Notes: a model not told the origin generated them from the letters alone. A DNA stretch of 64,000 nt from Endozoicomonas numazuensis (GCF_000722635.1 NZ_JOKH01000003.1:853147-917146); one strand, 5' to 3'; numbered from the stretch's first letter, positions 1 through 10,020 are shown. A program made the numbers and translations.

Positions 1-1907
1 ATTCCATGATCAACCGCTACACCGCTGATCTGAAAGTCCGTAATGACGACGCCTATACCCCTGATGCAGAACCCGGCAAACGCCCGGATCGCTCCGTTAT
101 CGTTTATAGCCAGCGTTGCAAAGAAGCTTACAACGACGTTCCAGTCGTTATTGGCGGTATTGAAGCGAGTCTCCGCAGAATTGCCCAGTACGATTATTGG
201 AGCAATGAAGTTCGTCGCTCTGTTTTGATTGATTCCACGGCAGATATTCTTCTCTACGGAAACGCTGAGAGAGCTATGGCCGATGTAGCTAACAAACTGG
301 CTGCAGGCATTGATATCAAAGCGATGGATAATATTCGCGGAACCGTGGTTGTTAAGCCTGTAACACCGGAAGGCTGGACCGAAATTGATTCCACTCGTAT
401 CGACTGGCCCAGAGATATGGGCTCTCTGGAAGAAGCCTATGGCACCAGTCCTTATGAGTATATTCAGGAAGAAGAATGTGCCTCCAGTAAAGAACAGGAG
501 CCTTCAGCGTTTAATAAAGAACCCGATGTTCAGCCTATCCGTATTGTCCCCCTTCCTTTACATCGCAAGGCAGACTTTGACGCCAGCAAAAGCTGTATTC
601 GGCTGCCGTCGTTTGAAAAGGTTCGCAAGGATCCTGCTCTCTATGCTCACGCTTCCCGAGTGCTTCATCAGGAGTCCAACCCTCACAACGCCAGGGTACT
701 GATACAGAAGCATGGCAATCGTGAAATCTGGGTAAACCCACCCCCTATCCCTCTGGAAACACCAGAGATGGATGGTGTCTTTGCCCTGCCATACCAGCGC
801 AGACCACACCCTTCCTACGGTGAGGCTAAAATTCCGGCTTATGACATGATCAAGACGTCCGTCAACATCATGCGAGGCTGTTTTGGTGGTTGTACTTTTT
901 GTTCCATTACAGAACACGAAGGCCGGGTCATTCAGAGCCGTTCTCAAGAATCTGTTCTGCAGGAGCTGGAAGATATTCGCGACAAGGTACCGGGTTTTAC
1001 AGGTCAGATTTCTGACCTGGGTGGACCCACCGCCAATATGTATCACCTGAACTGCAAGAGTGCAGAGATTCAGGCCAGCTGCCGTCGCCTTTCCTGTGTT
1101 TTCCCCGGTATTTGTAAAAATCTGGAAACATCACACAAGCAAACGACGGAGCTGTACCGAAAAGCCAGAGCGATTCCCGGTATCAAAAAGATCGCCATCG
1201 CTTCCGGCCTCCGTTATGACCTTGCGGTGGAAGATCCAGAGTACGTTCGTGAGCTGGTCACACACCACGTAGGTGGTTATCTGAAAATTGCGCCTGAACA
1301 TACCGAGAAAGGCACTCTTGACCTGATGATGAAGCCCGGCATGGGCACCTACGACGCCTTTAAGAAAATGTTCGACAAGTTTTCGAAGGAAGCCGGTAAA
1401 AAGCAGTACCTTATTCCTTATTTCATCGCCGCTCACCCGGGCTGTGAAGACGAAGATATGATGAACCTTTCGCTGTGGCTGAAGCGCCACAAGTTCCGTG
1501 TTGATCAGGTACAAACTTTCTACCCGTCCCCGATGTCACTGGCAACCGCCATGTACTACTCCGGTCGGAACCCACTGAAAAAGCTCAACTACAAGAGCGA
1601 CAAACTTTATATTCCTAAAGAAATGGAACAACGTCGTCTACACAAAGCATTTCTGCGCTACCACGACTCCAGACACTGGGATGTATTGCGTAATGCCCTG
1701 AGAAAGATGAACCGTTCCGAATTGATCGGTGATGGCCCTAACCAGCTGGTACCTGCTGAAGAGAAAAGCAAAGACAGCCGTCGTCCACATATGTCCATAG
1801 CGAAAAAAGGGCAAAAGCCCGCTGGAAAATTCCAGAAGGCTCGTGGTGGACAGTGGGACAACCGGCAGCCCAAAAAGAAAACAGTCCAACGTACAAAACG
1901 TCGTTAA
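1..1907 (+). CDS. ygiQ: YgiQ family radical SAM protein (5' end outside window)
   Basis: This is the C-terminal five-sixths of a YgiQ-type radical SAM protein of unknown substrate. The reading frame is already open at the window edge (a Ser codon precedes the first Met), and E. coli YgiQ has about 110 more residues before the matching MINRYTAD segment, so the true start lies upstream. The cluster motif CFGGCTFC (CxxxCxxC), here near residue 297, is intact and would bind the 4Fe-4S cluster and SAM. The [18 protein letters not shown] and [13 protein letters not shown] blocks are typical of the family. The basic, low-complexity tail (about the last 60 residues) is duplicated 4.2 kb downstream, beyond the YobI insert. 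The catalytic part looks intact. Confidence 0.93.
   Translation, partial: SMINRYTADLKVRNDDAYTPDAEPGKRPDRSVIVYSQRCKEAYNDVPVVIGGIEASLRRIAQYDYWSNEVRRSVLIDSTADILLYGNAERAMADVANKLAAGIDIKAMDNIRGTVVVKPVTPEGWTEIDSTRIDWPRDMGSLEEAYGTSPYEYIQEEECASSKEQEPSAFNKEPDVQPIRIVPLPLHRKADFDASKSCIRLPSFEKVRKDPALYAHASRVLHQESNPHNARVLIQKHGNREIWVNPPPIPLETPEMDGVFALPYQRRPHPSYGEAKIPAYDMIKTSVNIMRGCFGGCTFCSITEHEGRVIQSRSQESVLQELEDIRDKVPGFTGQISDLGGPTANMYHLNCKSAEIQASCRRLSCVFPGICKNLETSHKQTTELYRKARAIPGIKKIAIASGLRYDLAVEDPEYVRELVTHHVGGYLKIAPEHTEKGTLDLMMKPGMGTYDAFKKMFDKFSKEAGKKQYLIPYFIAAHPGCEDEDMMNLSLWLKRHKFRVDQVQTFYPSPMSLATAMYYSGRNPLKKLNYKSDKLYIPKEMEQRRLHKAFLRYHDSRHWDVLRNALRKMNRSELIGDGPNQLVPAEEKSKDSRRPHMSIAKKGQKPAGKFQKARGGQWDNRQPKKKTVQRTKRR
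1719..1907 (+). repeat. Direct repeat copy A: ygiQ 3' end
   Basis: The end of ygiQ is repeated at 5932-6102. Bases 1731-1789 equal 5944-6002 (59 bp without mismatch) and 1813-1865 equal 6008-6060 (53 bp without mismatch). The two blocks are separated by an 18-bp indel, and the last 12 or so codons differ. The copies flank the YobI gene. Confidence 0.9.
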
Positions 1908-1946
1908 TACAACAGAGCAGTGATTCTAGACTCTGAAAAGAAGCGT

Positions 1947-1966
1947 CCCGGAGCCTGAACTCCGGG
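1947..1966 (+). terminator. Hairpin after intact ygiQ
   Basis: A 7-bp GC-rich stem (CCCGGAG / CTCCGGG) with a 6-nt loop lies 40 bp after the ygiQ stop and before the end of the convergent YobI gene. The T tract is poor (GTTTCC), so termination would be weak. Confidence 0.4.
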
Positions 1967-1995
1967 GTTTCCAGCATTAATCAGAGTATTTCTAC

Positions 1996-4900
1996 TCAAT
2001 CAAAAAATGACCGTTTGCTGTGTGCACGAATGTAGCTTTTTTCTATCTTTAAACTACCAATAACCCCCTTCTTTTTGAGACTTTCCAACAGTAGAAAGTT
2101 TTCTTCACTCATGGGCACCACGAACTGTCTTTTTTGTTGAGACAGTTCATTAAACCCACCTACCTCCAATTTTGACAAGAGAATAGCAATTTCCGACCAA
2201 CAATAGTGATGTAGCTGAAATGCTAACAATCTTACTTTTGATAATTCTAACCCTTGATCCTCAAAGAGAGCATTTAATACATCAAAATCAATCTGTAAGG
2301 CTAAGTCCTTCCCTGAAGGCTGTCCAAATAACTTTAAAATCTGACTACTTAGCCCCTTCGTCTCCTCTATAATCTCAACACCTAACCATGGGAATAGTTT
2401 TGATTTTTCCCGAATTGTCAGTTCGTTACTAACTAGCAAGCCGAGCATGATATTGCCGGGCAATTCAACCTCATCACTACTCCTATGAAATCCATCCCAA
2501 CGACGAATTAGATACTGAGGAGCAAGTTTAGGGAACGCCTCATTAATAAATTCTAAGATCTGCTTTGAGTAAGGCAGTCGATCCCATGCCACTAAGATAC
2601 CCATTCGATCTTGTGTAAGGTGTTCACGCCTCAAATGCCAAGAACCCAAGAAGCCCATTGATGAAAGTAAACCATCCAATACCGAGGTATTGATATCATC
2701 GCACTCTAAAATCTCACTGATAAACATATCGACACTTTCATACTCCCCAAGACTGTCGTCATCTGAAAGAGCTTTAAAATTATCTTCATCCTGTAAAAAT
2801 AAAGATAGATTATCATCTAATTTCCCGGCATCAGTCTGTTCAAAATAAGTAAAAACATTTCTCCATGATGGTACAACCTGATGGGTAGAAATGAGGCTTT
2901 CATATAAACCTTTTGATTTCACTTTTTTAAGATCAAGCAATTTAAGGTCAGTTTTCCTAATCAAACTTAACTTATGAGCATCCTCAAGCCGATCGTCATT
3001 TAGAAGATCAATAAAATATTCCTCATCTTCTGAAACCGTTTCCTGAACAATAAGAGTATTGATAACAAAATCCTTCAGGTTTTCATTTATATACCCAATA
3101 AAAATCTCATTATCTGACGACATCAATGCTGTATAACTAACCTGAGCTAACTCTTCTGGCTCATCACTATAAGAAAAAGAAAGAAGAAGACTTATCATAT
3201 GAACATTTATTTCATATTGTCTATCATCAATTACTTTTCTTATCATTTCTTTCGTACAATATTCCAATCCTAAATTATTGAATTTAACTTTTTTTTCTTT
3301 AAACCAGAACCATGCTTTAGGATTTTCATTAGAAAGCTTGTAAATATCACGTATATCTTCAAATGAAGAAACAACGGAAACAATTTCACTAGATAGCAGC
3401 CTATGCTTGGACGGTTCTATAACCGACATAATATCGTAGAAGAAAGCCTGTTTATCCAGTGAATATGAGTCATTATCAAGCATACACTTATTAATTAAAT
3501 GATGATTCGCTGCCATTATAACTTCAATTAGCTTTCTTCGGTTTCCATTTTCATTATCATACTGGCGAATAAATTCTCTAAATTGATTAAAGTTATCAAT
3601 CGACCTAGAAAACAACTCCATCAAATAACTATTAGCAGAATACTCCTCAAACGTAGAGCACTTGTTATCAATCAAATATTTAACCAGTTCATTGATTAAT
3701 CCGCGACTTCCAGAAAGGTGTGAAGGCGTAATATGCTTAAGAAGAGCACTTGGGTTATCAATTTTATGAGAAAAATCAAACTTTCTTCCTTCACCAAGTC
3801 CCAATGATAGTCTCTTGTCATTTTCGCTGATGGACCCTGGGTAAAAGTATGACAAGTAATCTTTATAATCCTCGGAAAAATAACCTTCTCTCAGGAAATA
3901 AATAATAGGCCCTAGATTTTTCTGCGCCAAGTCAAAAGAAAAATCGAAGCCAGGATTTTCATAAAGAAAAAACTCTCTAATCGAACACCGTTCTACCTTA
4001 TTAATAGTTTCTCTAATCGATCTAATACGGCCTAAAGACTGACTAATATTCTCTTTCAGTAAACCTACCTTATCGTGATAAGTCGGATTAGTACTATTTG
4101 TAAGATTACGAAGAGACATTCTTGTATTTAAAATACTATTATAATTTCGGTCAAGCAAAATAATATGCTGATTATTACTGTATGCCTCCTCCCAAAACTC
4201 ATCGGTTAAAAACACATCAATACCCACACGCCCCCTTTGACCTACAGATATTCTAGTCGAGTCAAACTTTTTACCATCTTCAAAAATCTTATACCAATAG
4301 ATAGATCTAAGCTCTTTAATATTTTCAGGGATCAATTGGCGCCTAGACTCTATATTATCTTGGTTTTTCCTTATATCCTTATTCAAAGAATCTATAGCAC
4401 GCTTCTTTTCAAATGAAAAGTTCTTGAAAATTTCAAACAACACACCAGATCGTTTAACTAGTTCCGCATGTTCCTGAGGAAATAAATTCTTAATAACAAC
4501 CATTGAAAAGAGTTTGTTCTTATCCAATTCAACGTCAATTGAAATCCTATTAAGATAAACATCGAACTCATTAACAATATTAGTAATCAAACGCATATCT
4601 TCAATATAATCTGCCACTTTGTAAATTAAATCACGGCTTAAACTCTCAGTAGCTTTTTTATCATCTATCTTTATTGTTTCCAAAAGAGCGTACAGTTTTG
4701 GACCTGAGTTAGCTGTATCAATATATGGAACAATAGGAATAATAAGATCAAAAAATTTCACTCTATCCTTGGAGCCAAACATTGAGTCTTTAATAGCATA
4801 AATAAAATAAACAGGTTGTTTCACTAGATCAGAATTATTGACATGACTATTAATTTCACGCAATGCGTCAAAAATATGTACTTGATTAAACCGATCTAAG

Positions 4901-5781
4901 TCCTCAATAAAAACAACGTTATAAGAAGTTCGTTCAAAAAAGTAAATTATTTCATCGAGATGTTTATTTAATACAGAGTCACTTCGAGCAATTTCAAGTT
5001 TACCTCCCTTTACAGTCCAATCCGTAACTTTGAGTTTACGAAAAAAAGTCACTCCAATTGACAATAGATAAACAACCACACCAAAAATGATTAGTTCAGC
5101 TACTATAGGAGCGAAACTTTCTATGATAAAGATTATATTTTCAGGGAGGAATGATCTAGTCGTCTGTATCAATGAGCTTTCACTCCAGCTCCAGCCATAT
5201 TTTTTTTGTATTATGACTGCTACAGAAAAAGCAGCTAGTATTGTACCTAGTGTAAATCCAAAAACTTTCCAGTAACTATGATGTTGTATGCGTTGTAGAC
5301 GACTGTCTGGAAGCTTCTCGCTAGAAGTCGTATATAAAAGTTGCTGAACAATACTTCCTTCTATATCAATAATCGACTTTTTGTCTACATCAGTCTGTTC
5401 ATCATCAGTATCTATTTCAATTTTGTCAAAGCGAGCTAATGACACTTTTATGTATTTAAATTGCCGATTTCGCTCAGCAAAAGAGTGTAGAAAGGAGCTT
5501 TTTCCTGCTGCGTAGGCACCCGTTACGGCAATATTTCTGGTTTTCGGCTGTTTCTTCGTATCTAAACCGGCAAGAAGTTCTTTCTCATATTTTGCAATAC
5601 TCTCTCCTTTTAGCGATACCGGTGTGAGAGGCCTAAGCGATGAGCGACCATCGTGATTTTGCCAATAAATAATCCATTCTTCAAAAGCTGATTTCCATAC
5701 TGTAGTGATAGCACCAAAATATAAATAAAGACGTACAACAGCTTTATTATAGATTTTCGAAAAAAACTGTCTAAAAACCAT
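1996..5781 (-). CDS. YobI-type P-loop NTPase, membrane-anchored, putative defence protein
   Basis: This 1261-residue protein has an N-terminal LRPLTPVSLKGE segment, a Walker A GAYAAGKSS (88-96) and a Walker B VVFIEDLDRF (289-298). Two hydrophobic segments, near 173-191 and 224-247, lie between the two motifs. That layout, with a membrane insertion inside a KAP/STAND-like NTPase, matches the YobI-ATPase family. The remaining 900 residues are helical and charged, with no domain I recognise, and could be a sensor or effector. The gene is markedly AT-rich compared with its neighbours, stands alone, and is bounded by duplicated ygiQ ends, all signs of recent transfer. A role in phage defence is inferred from family type and island setting, not shown. 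ATG start; the 140 bp upstream are AT-rich and probably hold the promoter. Confidence 0.75.
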   Translation of the reverse strand: MVFRQFFSKIYNKAVVRLYLYFGAITTVWKSAFEEWIIYWQNHDGRSSLRPLTPVSLKGESIAKYEKELLAGLDTKKQPKTRNIAVTGAYAAGKSSFLHSFAERNRQFKYIKVSLARFDKIEIDTDDEQTDVDKKSIIDIEGSIVQQLLYTTSSEKLPDSRLQRIQHHSYWKVFGFTLGTILAAFSVAVIIQKKYGWSWSESSLIQTTRSFLPENIIFIIESFAPIVAELIIFGVVVYLLSIGVTFFRKLKVTDWTVKGGKLEIARSDSVLNKHLDEIIYFFERTSYNVVFIEDLDRFNQVHIFDALREINSHVNNSDLVKQPVYFIYAIKDSMFGSKDRVKFFDLIIPIVPYIDTANSGPKLYALLETIKIDDKKATESLSRDLIYKVADYIEDMRLITNIVNEFDVYLNRISIDVELDKNKLFSMVVIKNLFPQEHAELVKRSGVLFEIFKNFSFEKKRAIDSLNKDIRKNQDNIESRRQLIPENIKELRSIYWYKIFEDGKKFDSTRISVGQRGRVGIDVFLTDEFWEEAYSNNQHIILLDRNYNSILNTRMSLRNLTNSTNPTYHDKVGLLKENISQSLGRIRSIRETINKVERCSIREFFLYENPGFDFSFDLAQKNLGPIIYFLREGYFSEDYKDYLSYFYPGSISENDKRLSLGLGEGRKFDFSHKIDNPSALLKHITPSHLSGSRGLINELVKYLIDNKCSTFEEYSANSYLMELFSRSIDNFNQFREFIRQYDNENGNRRKLIEVIMAANHHLINKCMLDNDSYSLDKQAFFYDIMSVIEPSKHRLLSSEIVSVVSSFEDIRDIYKLSNENPKAWFWFKEKKVKFNNLGLEYCTKEMIRKVIDDRQYEINVHMISLLLSFSYSDEPEELAQVSYTALMSSDNEIFIGYINENLKDFVINTLIVQETVSEDEEYFIDLLNDDRLEDAHKLSLIRKTDLKLLDLKKVKSKGLYESLISTHQVVPSWRNVFTYFEQTDAGKLDDNLSLFLQDEDNFKALSDDDSLGEYESVDMFISEILECDDINTSVLDGLLSSMGFLGSWHLRREHLTQDRMGILVAWDRLPYSKQILEFINEAFPKLAPQYLIRRWDGFHRSSDEVELPGNIMLGLLVSNELTIREKSKLFPWLGVEIIEETKGLSSQILKLFGQPSGKDLALQIDFDVLNALFEDQGLELSKVRLLAFQLHHYCWSEIAILLSKLEVGGFNELSQQKRQFVVPMSEENFLLLESLKKKGVIGSLKIEKSYIRAHSKRSFFD

Positions 5782-5925
5782 AATTCAATACAATCAAACC
5801 TAAATATCTATCATATTGATTATCCTACTCCGCCTTACAAATTGCGAGAAACTTATCCAGCTTTGAGTTAATCAATTAAAGATAAAATTTAAGATTTCCT
5901 GTTTTTTAACCACTACCACTTGCAC

Positions 5926-6102
5926 TACGCTGAACTGATTGACGATGGCCCTAACCAGCTGGTACCTGCTGAAGAGAAAAGCAAAGACAGCCGTCGTCCA
6001 CAAAACAAAAAGCCCGCTGGAAAATTCCAGAAGGCTCGTGGTGGACAGTGGGACAACCGGGCTCCTCGTAAAAAGCCGTCAACGCGAAGTAAGCGCAGAT
6101 AA
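5926..6102 (+). pseudogene. ygiQ 3'-end remnant (direct repeat copy B)
   Basis: The frame reads [18 protein letters not shown] and continues to a basic tail ending SKRR, matching the last 55 or so residues of ygiQ. It has no upstream ygiQ sequence, no ribosome site and no catalytic part, so it is a remnant rather than a gene. Its last dozen codons differ from those of the intact copy, and it lacks six codons present there, so it is a diverged allele end and not a fresh duplication. It is followed 6 bp later by a strong terminator, which suggests this was the native end of ygiQ before the island arrived. Confidence 0.85.
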
Positions 6103-6108
6103 ACGACA

Positions 6109-6138
6109 AAAAAGCCCCGGATCAGTCCGGGGCTTTTT
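6109..6138. terminator. Bidirectional rho-independent terminator
   Basis: A perfect 13-bp stem (AAAAAGCCCCGGA / TCCGGGGCTTTTT) with a TCAG loop, and T runs in both directions. It lies between the ygiQ 3' remnant and the convergent transketolase operon and can serve both. Confidence 0.9.
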
Positions 6139-6141
6139 CTA

Positions 6142-7077
6142 TCAATCCAGCATGGCTATAGCCGCTTCAGTAATAGCCTGAGCTGAAATGCCATACTGAT
6201 CCTTCAGATAATCCAGACTCCCTACCTGCCCGAACTGTTCACGAACACCCAGCTTTCTGAAAGCAGTCGGAGCCACCCCTGCCTCCAGAAGCTCAGCGAT
6301 CACCGCGTCACCCAAGCCACCGGTGACATTGTGATTCTCTACTGTCAGTAATTTACCGGTTCTATTGATGCACTGGATCACCAACTGGGTATCCAGAGGT
6401 TTGATAGTGTGCATATCAACAACGGTCACTGTTTTACCCATCAAGGCTTCAATCTCGGTGGCCGATTTCAAAGCATCATGAACACTGAGACCACTGGCAA
6501 CAATCGTCAGATCATCTCCCTCTCTGAGCACCTGTCCCTTGCCGATTTCAATATCATCGGGAGATTTGTAGAGATCAGGAAGATCCTTTCGAGTTGAGCG
6601 AATGTAATTAACCCCCGGAGTCTGGTAGCTGAAATGCATCGCTTTCTTCAGAACAGCGGCATCCGATACCTCAATAACCACGGAGTTTGGAATCAGTCGC
6701 ATCAACCCCACATCTTCAAACGGCATATGTGTTCCGCCGTTAGTCACTGCAGCCACTCCGGCATCACTGCCAAAGATATTGATGTGTTGCCGTGCATAAC
6801 CGCCAGAAAGGAAGAGCTGATCGTAGCATCGACGGGTAATGAAACAGCCAAAAGAATGAACAAAAGGCACCAAGCCTGTTGCGGAAAGACCTGCTGCCAC
6901 ACCAATCATATTGGCCTCAGCAATACCACACTGAATAAACTGTTCAGGAAATTCTGCCTGAAACTTTCCAGTGCTGACGCTGCCCATCAGATCCGCTTCC
7001 AGAACTCTCAAGTCCTGATGTTCTCTAGCCAGATCAAGCAGTGTTTCTGCATGAATATGTCTCAGTTCACTGCTCAT
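6142..7077 (-). CDS. Transketolase, C-terminal subunit (split enzyme)
   Basis: 311 residues covering the pyrimidine-binding and C-terminal domains of transketolase (HAETLLDLA, EQFIQCGIAEANMIGVAAGLS, ENHNVTGGLGDAV). The FIQCGIAEANM motif carries the Glu that activates thiamine diphosphate. It pairs with the N-terminal subunit encoded just upstream; the ATG overlaps that gene's stop (ATGA), so translation is coupled. Together they would move two-carbon units between sugar phosphates. As part of a PTS operon, they probably feed the imported sugar acid or pentulose into the pentose-phosphate pathway. Confidence 0.92.
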   Translation of the reverse strand: MSSELRHIHAETLLDLAREHQDLRVLEADLMGSVSTGKFQAEFPEQFIQCGIAEANMIGVAAGLSATGLVPFVHSFGCFITRRCYDQLFLSGGYARQHINIFGSDAGVAAVTNGGTHMPFEDVGLMRLIPNSVVIEVSDAAVLKKAMHFSYQTPGVNYIRSTRKDLPDLYKSPDDIEIGKGQVLREGDDLTIVASGLSVHDALKSATEIEALMGKTVTVVDMHTIKPLDTQLVIQCINRTGKLLTVENHNVTGGLGDAVIAELLEAGVAPTAFRKLGVREQFGQVGSLDYLKDQYGISAQAITEAAIAMLD

Positions 7078-7910
7078 TTCAGGCTCTCCAGTCGCTGTTC
7101 AATCACATCCAGATCTTTGAGAATGGCGCTTCTCAAAGTATCATCCAAACGCAAATGATGATTAGACGACATATTTACGATAGAAGGAAAACCCTGACCT
7201 TTTTCCGTATCCAAAATAATGGCTGTGGGCTTATCTCTGCTGGCCAACCCCTGCTCAATGGCGCCGAAAATCTGGTTGATATCCTGACCATTGACCTGAA
7301 TCGCGTCAAAACCAAAAGCCTGGAATTTCTCTCGAAGATCAAACGGTTTTTGAATCTCATCCAGATAACCATCTAACTGTCGTTTGTTGTAATCCACAAA
7401 CACAACCAGATTATTCAGCTGATGATGGGCTGCAAACTGAAACGCTTCCCAGCATTGCCCTTCCTGAAGCTCTCCGTCACCCACAACCGCGAAAACGTTT
7501 GATTCTGTGCCCATAGCAATGCCCATAGCACAGGAAATCCCCTGCCCCAGCGAGCCAGTTGTCATATCGACACCTGCTGTTTTGTTCATATCAGCATGGC
7601 TGGGTAAAGACGTACCATTGGCATTGATCGTCTTGAGCGTTTCCAACTCAATAAAACCTCTCAGGGCCAGCGTTGCATATAACGCGGGGCCTGCATGGCC
7701 CTTTGAAAGCACCAGTCGATCTCTGTCAGCCATTTTTGGATTAGACGGATCATGATGCAGATAATGACCATACAGACAGGCCAGAGTTTCCGATATGGAG
7801 AGACTACCGCTAAAGTGACCGTATCCGAGATGCAGCAGAGCTTTAACCGTTTCTGCCTTGATGGAGAGATTGAGGTGTTCAATCTCTCTGAGGTATTCGT
7901 TTGATTTCAT
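7074..7910 (-). CDS. Transketolase, N-terminal subunit (split enzyme)
   Basis: About 278 residues with the thiamine diphosphate motif GDGELQEGQ...VDYN and the transketolase blocks SKGHAGPALYA and TGSLGQGIS. The frame is open from a TTG at 7937, but the ATG at 7910 (MKSNEYLREI) fits the family better and avoids a non-ATG start that would overlap the preceding gene. The usual GHIGGSLS motif reads GHFSGSLS here. The gene follows the IIC gene with at most a small gap and is coupled to the C-terminal subunit. It is the third functional block of the ula-type operon. Confidence 0.92.
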   Translation of the reverse strand: MKSNEYLREIEHLNLSIKAETVKALLHLGYGHFSGSLSISETLACLYGHYLHHDPSNPKMADRDRLVLSKGHAGPALYATLALRGFIELETLKTINANGTSLPSHADMNKTAGVDMTTGSLGQGISCAMGIAMGTESNVFAVVGDGELQEGQCWEAFQFAAHHQLNNLVVFVDYNKRQLDGYLDEIQKPFDLREKFQAFGFDAIQVNGQDINQIFGAIEQGLASRDKPTAIILDTEKGQGFPSIVNMSSNHHLRLDDTLRSAILKDLDVIEQRLESLK

Positions 7911-7933
7911 AAACTTCACATTACATCCCGGGG

Positions 7934-9289
7934 TCAATGAGCACTGGCAGCCTGCAGCTTTTTCTTACGGTGAATAAAGTTCGTGGCAAAAACACCGGCG
8001 GAGACCGCAGCAATCGCCAGAATCACGGCTTCTTTACCGGCCATGGCCATGTAGCCCAGGAAGATACCGGTTACCGCAAAGTCAGAATCGGAGAAAGTGG
8101 TGTTGGCAAAACCCAGATCGCCCAGAACAGGCAACAACCAGAGTGTCAGAAAAGTAATCACAACGCCGTTCACAAAAGAGCCCACCGCAGCTCCCCGACG
8201 ACCCCCTGTTGCATTCCCGAAAACCCCTGCTGTCGCACCGGTGAAAAAGTGAGGCACTACACCCGGCAGAATCAGCGTCAGTTTCATGGCCCCCAAAAGA
8301 CCCATGCTGACCAGACCACCCAGGAAACTACAAAGGAAGCCGATCAACACCGCATTTTGTGCATATGGGAAAACAATGGGGCAGTCCAGGGCTGGCTTGG
8401 CCTCTGGTACCAGTTTCTGAGAAATCCCGTTAAAGGCAGGCACGATCTCTGCCAGAACCAGTCGGACACCTTGAAGAATGACAAAAACACCCGCAGCAAA
8501 ACCGATGGCACTCAGTACTGCATACACAACAGGGTTTTGACCTCCACTGAGGTGTTCCCTGACAAAATCACCACCTGCAGCTGCTACCAGAATCAGGTAA
8601 ATAATACCCATGGTCAGTGAGATAGAGATGGACGAATCACGAAGGAAAACCAGATTTTTAGGCAGGTTCATCTCTTCTGTACTTTTAGACCCTTTACCCA
8701 CCAGCTTGCCAATCAGGCCAGAAGCCACATAACCAACCGTGGAAAAGTGCCCAAAAGCCACATCATCAGAACCCGTAATCTTGCGCATGAAAGGCTGTGC
8801 CATAGCCGGGAACAACACCATTACCAGCCCTAAAGTAATGGAGCCGAGCAGTACCAGCGTGAAACCTTCAAAACCAGCCACACTGAGAATAATGGCAATC
8901 ATGCAAGCCATGTAGAGTGTATGATGCCCTGTCAGGAAGATGTATTTCAGTCTGCTAAAACGGGCAAAAACAATATTGGCCACCATACCAAATGCCATAA
9001 TCAGGGATGTGGCAGAGCCAAATTCTGCCATGGCGGTCGCATAAATGGCTTCGTTATTGGGGATAACACCTCGAAGATTAAAACCCTGCTCCATCAGGGT
9101 ACCCATAGGCGTAATAGCCGCTACCAGAATACCGGCACCCCCACCAATAACCAGGAAGCCAAGAATGGTTTTAATCGTACCTTTTACAACATCGGGTGCA
9201 GGTTTCTTTTGAATTGAAAGGCCAATCAAGGCCACAAGACCAATTAGAATCGCGGGTGTACTGAGTACATCCATTAATAGCTCAAGCAT
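7934..9289 (-). CDS. ulaA: PTS ascorbate-type IIC permease
   Basis: A 451-residue integral membrane protein of the UlaA/SgaT superfamily, the sugar-translocating part of an ascorbate-type phosphotransferase system. About 10-11 hydrophobic segments are visible. Typical blocks are EFGSATSLIMAFG, FLTGHHTLYMA, VPHFFTGATAGVFGNATGG and GYMAMAGKEAV. It starts 13 bp after the IIB gene and ends against the transketolase N subunit. The substrate may be L-ascorbate, but UlaA homologues paired with split transketolase have not all been tested, and no ulaD/E/F-type catabolic gene lies in the window. Confidence 0.93.
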   Translation of the reverse strand: MLELLMDVLSTPAILIGLVALIGLSIQKKPAPDVVKGTIKTILGFLVIGGGAGILVAAITPMGTLMEQGFNLRGVIPNNEAIYATAMAEFGSATSLIMAFGMVANIVFARFSRLKYIFLTGHHTLYMACMIAIILSVAGFEGFTLVLLGSITLGLVMVLFPAMAQPFMRKITGSDDVAFGHFSTVGYVASGLIGKLVGKGSKSTEEMNLPKNLVFLRDSSISISLTMGIIYLILVAAAGGDFVREHLSGGQNPVVYAVLSAIGFAAGVFVILQGVRLVLAEIVPAFNGISQKLVPEAKPALDCPIVFPYAQNAVLIGFLCSFLGGLVSMGLLGAMKLTLILPGVVPHFFTGATAGVFGNATGGRRGAAVGSFVNGVVITFLTLWLLPVLGDLGFANTTFSDSDFAVTGIFLGYMAMAGKEAVILAIAAVSAGVFATNFIHRKKKLQAASAH

Positions 9290-9302
9290 ACTTCACACCC
9301 TG

Positions 9303-9566
9303 TTACTGATTCATATACTCTTTCAGCTTTTCTTTCATAGCCACTTTATCCGTTATATTCGGAAGAGCTATAACATCGCCTGAAAGAATGGAACCGGCTA
9401 AATCTTTTGTACAAATAAAAACATCGGCCATATCCGGTGTAACAGAGCCCAAATCAGTATGATTAACTTCTCCCTGAATACCCATTTCACTTAGAATCTC
9501 TTTCACTTTCATTTCGATCATGAAAGAAGAACCCAAACCTGTACTGCAGACAGCCATAATTCTCAT
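9303..9566 (-). CDS. ulaB: PTS ascorbate-type IIB component
   Basis: A small cytoplasmic phosphocarrier of about 87 residues. The phosphorylated Cys lies in MAVCSTGLGSSFM close to the N terminus, as in UlaB/GatB proteins. The ATG at 9566 is chosen because a GAGG ribosome site lies 8 nt upstream; the longer frame from 9599 would overlap the IIA gene. It takes phosphate from the IIA partner and passes it to the incoming sugar on IIC. Confidence 0.9.
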   Translation of the reverse strand: MRIMAVCSTGLGSSFMIEMKVKEILSEMGIQGEVNHTDLGSVTPDMADVFICTKDLAGSILSGDVIALPNITDKVAMKEKLKEYMNQ

Positions 9567-9576
9567 AGTAAAAACC

Positions 9577-10020
9577 TCAGTAGTTTTTGATAATTTCAAT
9601 AATGTCTTGTACTGAACTGGATGCTATTACTTTCTCGACATCGCCCTCATGACAGAAGAATTCCGAGATAGAGGTAATCAGTTCAATGTGTTGATTACTG
9701 TCTGCAGCAGACAGTAGAAGAACCAGATGGACAGGGTCGTTCTCAGAACTTTTAAAGCTCACGCCATCCTTAACAATCAATAAAGAAAGAGCGTTCTTTA
9801 TAGCCCCTTCATCCGGTCTGGCATGGGGCATGGCTATTTTTGGAGCAACCACGTAGTAAGGCCCCAGTTCTTCAGTAGATCTGAAAATAGCCTCTTTATA
9901 AAACTCAGAAATTGACCCGTCGTTAATTAACGGTTCACAGACAAGATCAATAGCATGCTGCCAGTCATTGACTGACTCTAAAACAGCTATTCGATCTTTA
10001 ACAAGTAATTGACTCAGCAT
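9577..10020 (-). CDS. ulaC: PTS IIA component (ascorbate/mannitol-fructose type)
   Basis: A 147-residue IIA protein. The active-site His is in KIAMPHARPDEGA, and the VHLVLLLSAADSNQHIE block is typical of the PTS_EIIA_2 fold. It is the first gene of the operon IIA-IIB-IIC-TktN-TktC. It would receive phosphate from HPr in the cytoplasm. The promoter must lie in the following 430-bp AT-rich region, where a perfect inverted repeat is found 68 bp upstream of the ATG. Confidence 0.9.
   Translation of the reverse strand: MLSQLLVKDRIAVLESVNDWQHAIDLVCEPLINDGSISEFYKEAIFRSTEELGPYYVVAPKIAMPHARPDEGAIKNALSLLIVKDGVSFKSSENDPVHLVLLLSAADSNQHIELITSISEFFCHEGDVEKVIASSSVQDIIEIIKNY

Noticed and set aside
1996-5781. 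Part of a known multi-gene defence system such as BREX, Lamassu or a Retron
   Set aside because: No partner gene (methylase, nuclease, SMC, reverse transcriptase) lies in the insert; the protein stands alone.
5920-6181. Independent small proteins of 60-80 residues
   Set aside because: The first is the duplicated ygiQ tail without a start signal; the second is its shifted frame.
7937-8620. 227-residue plus-strand ORF
   Set aside because: Antisense to the well-supported ulaA gene; His/Gln/Asn-rich composition typical of antisense frames.
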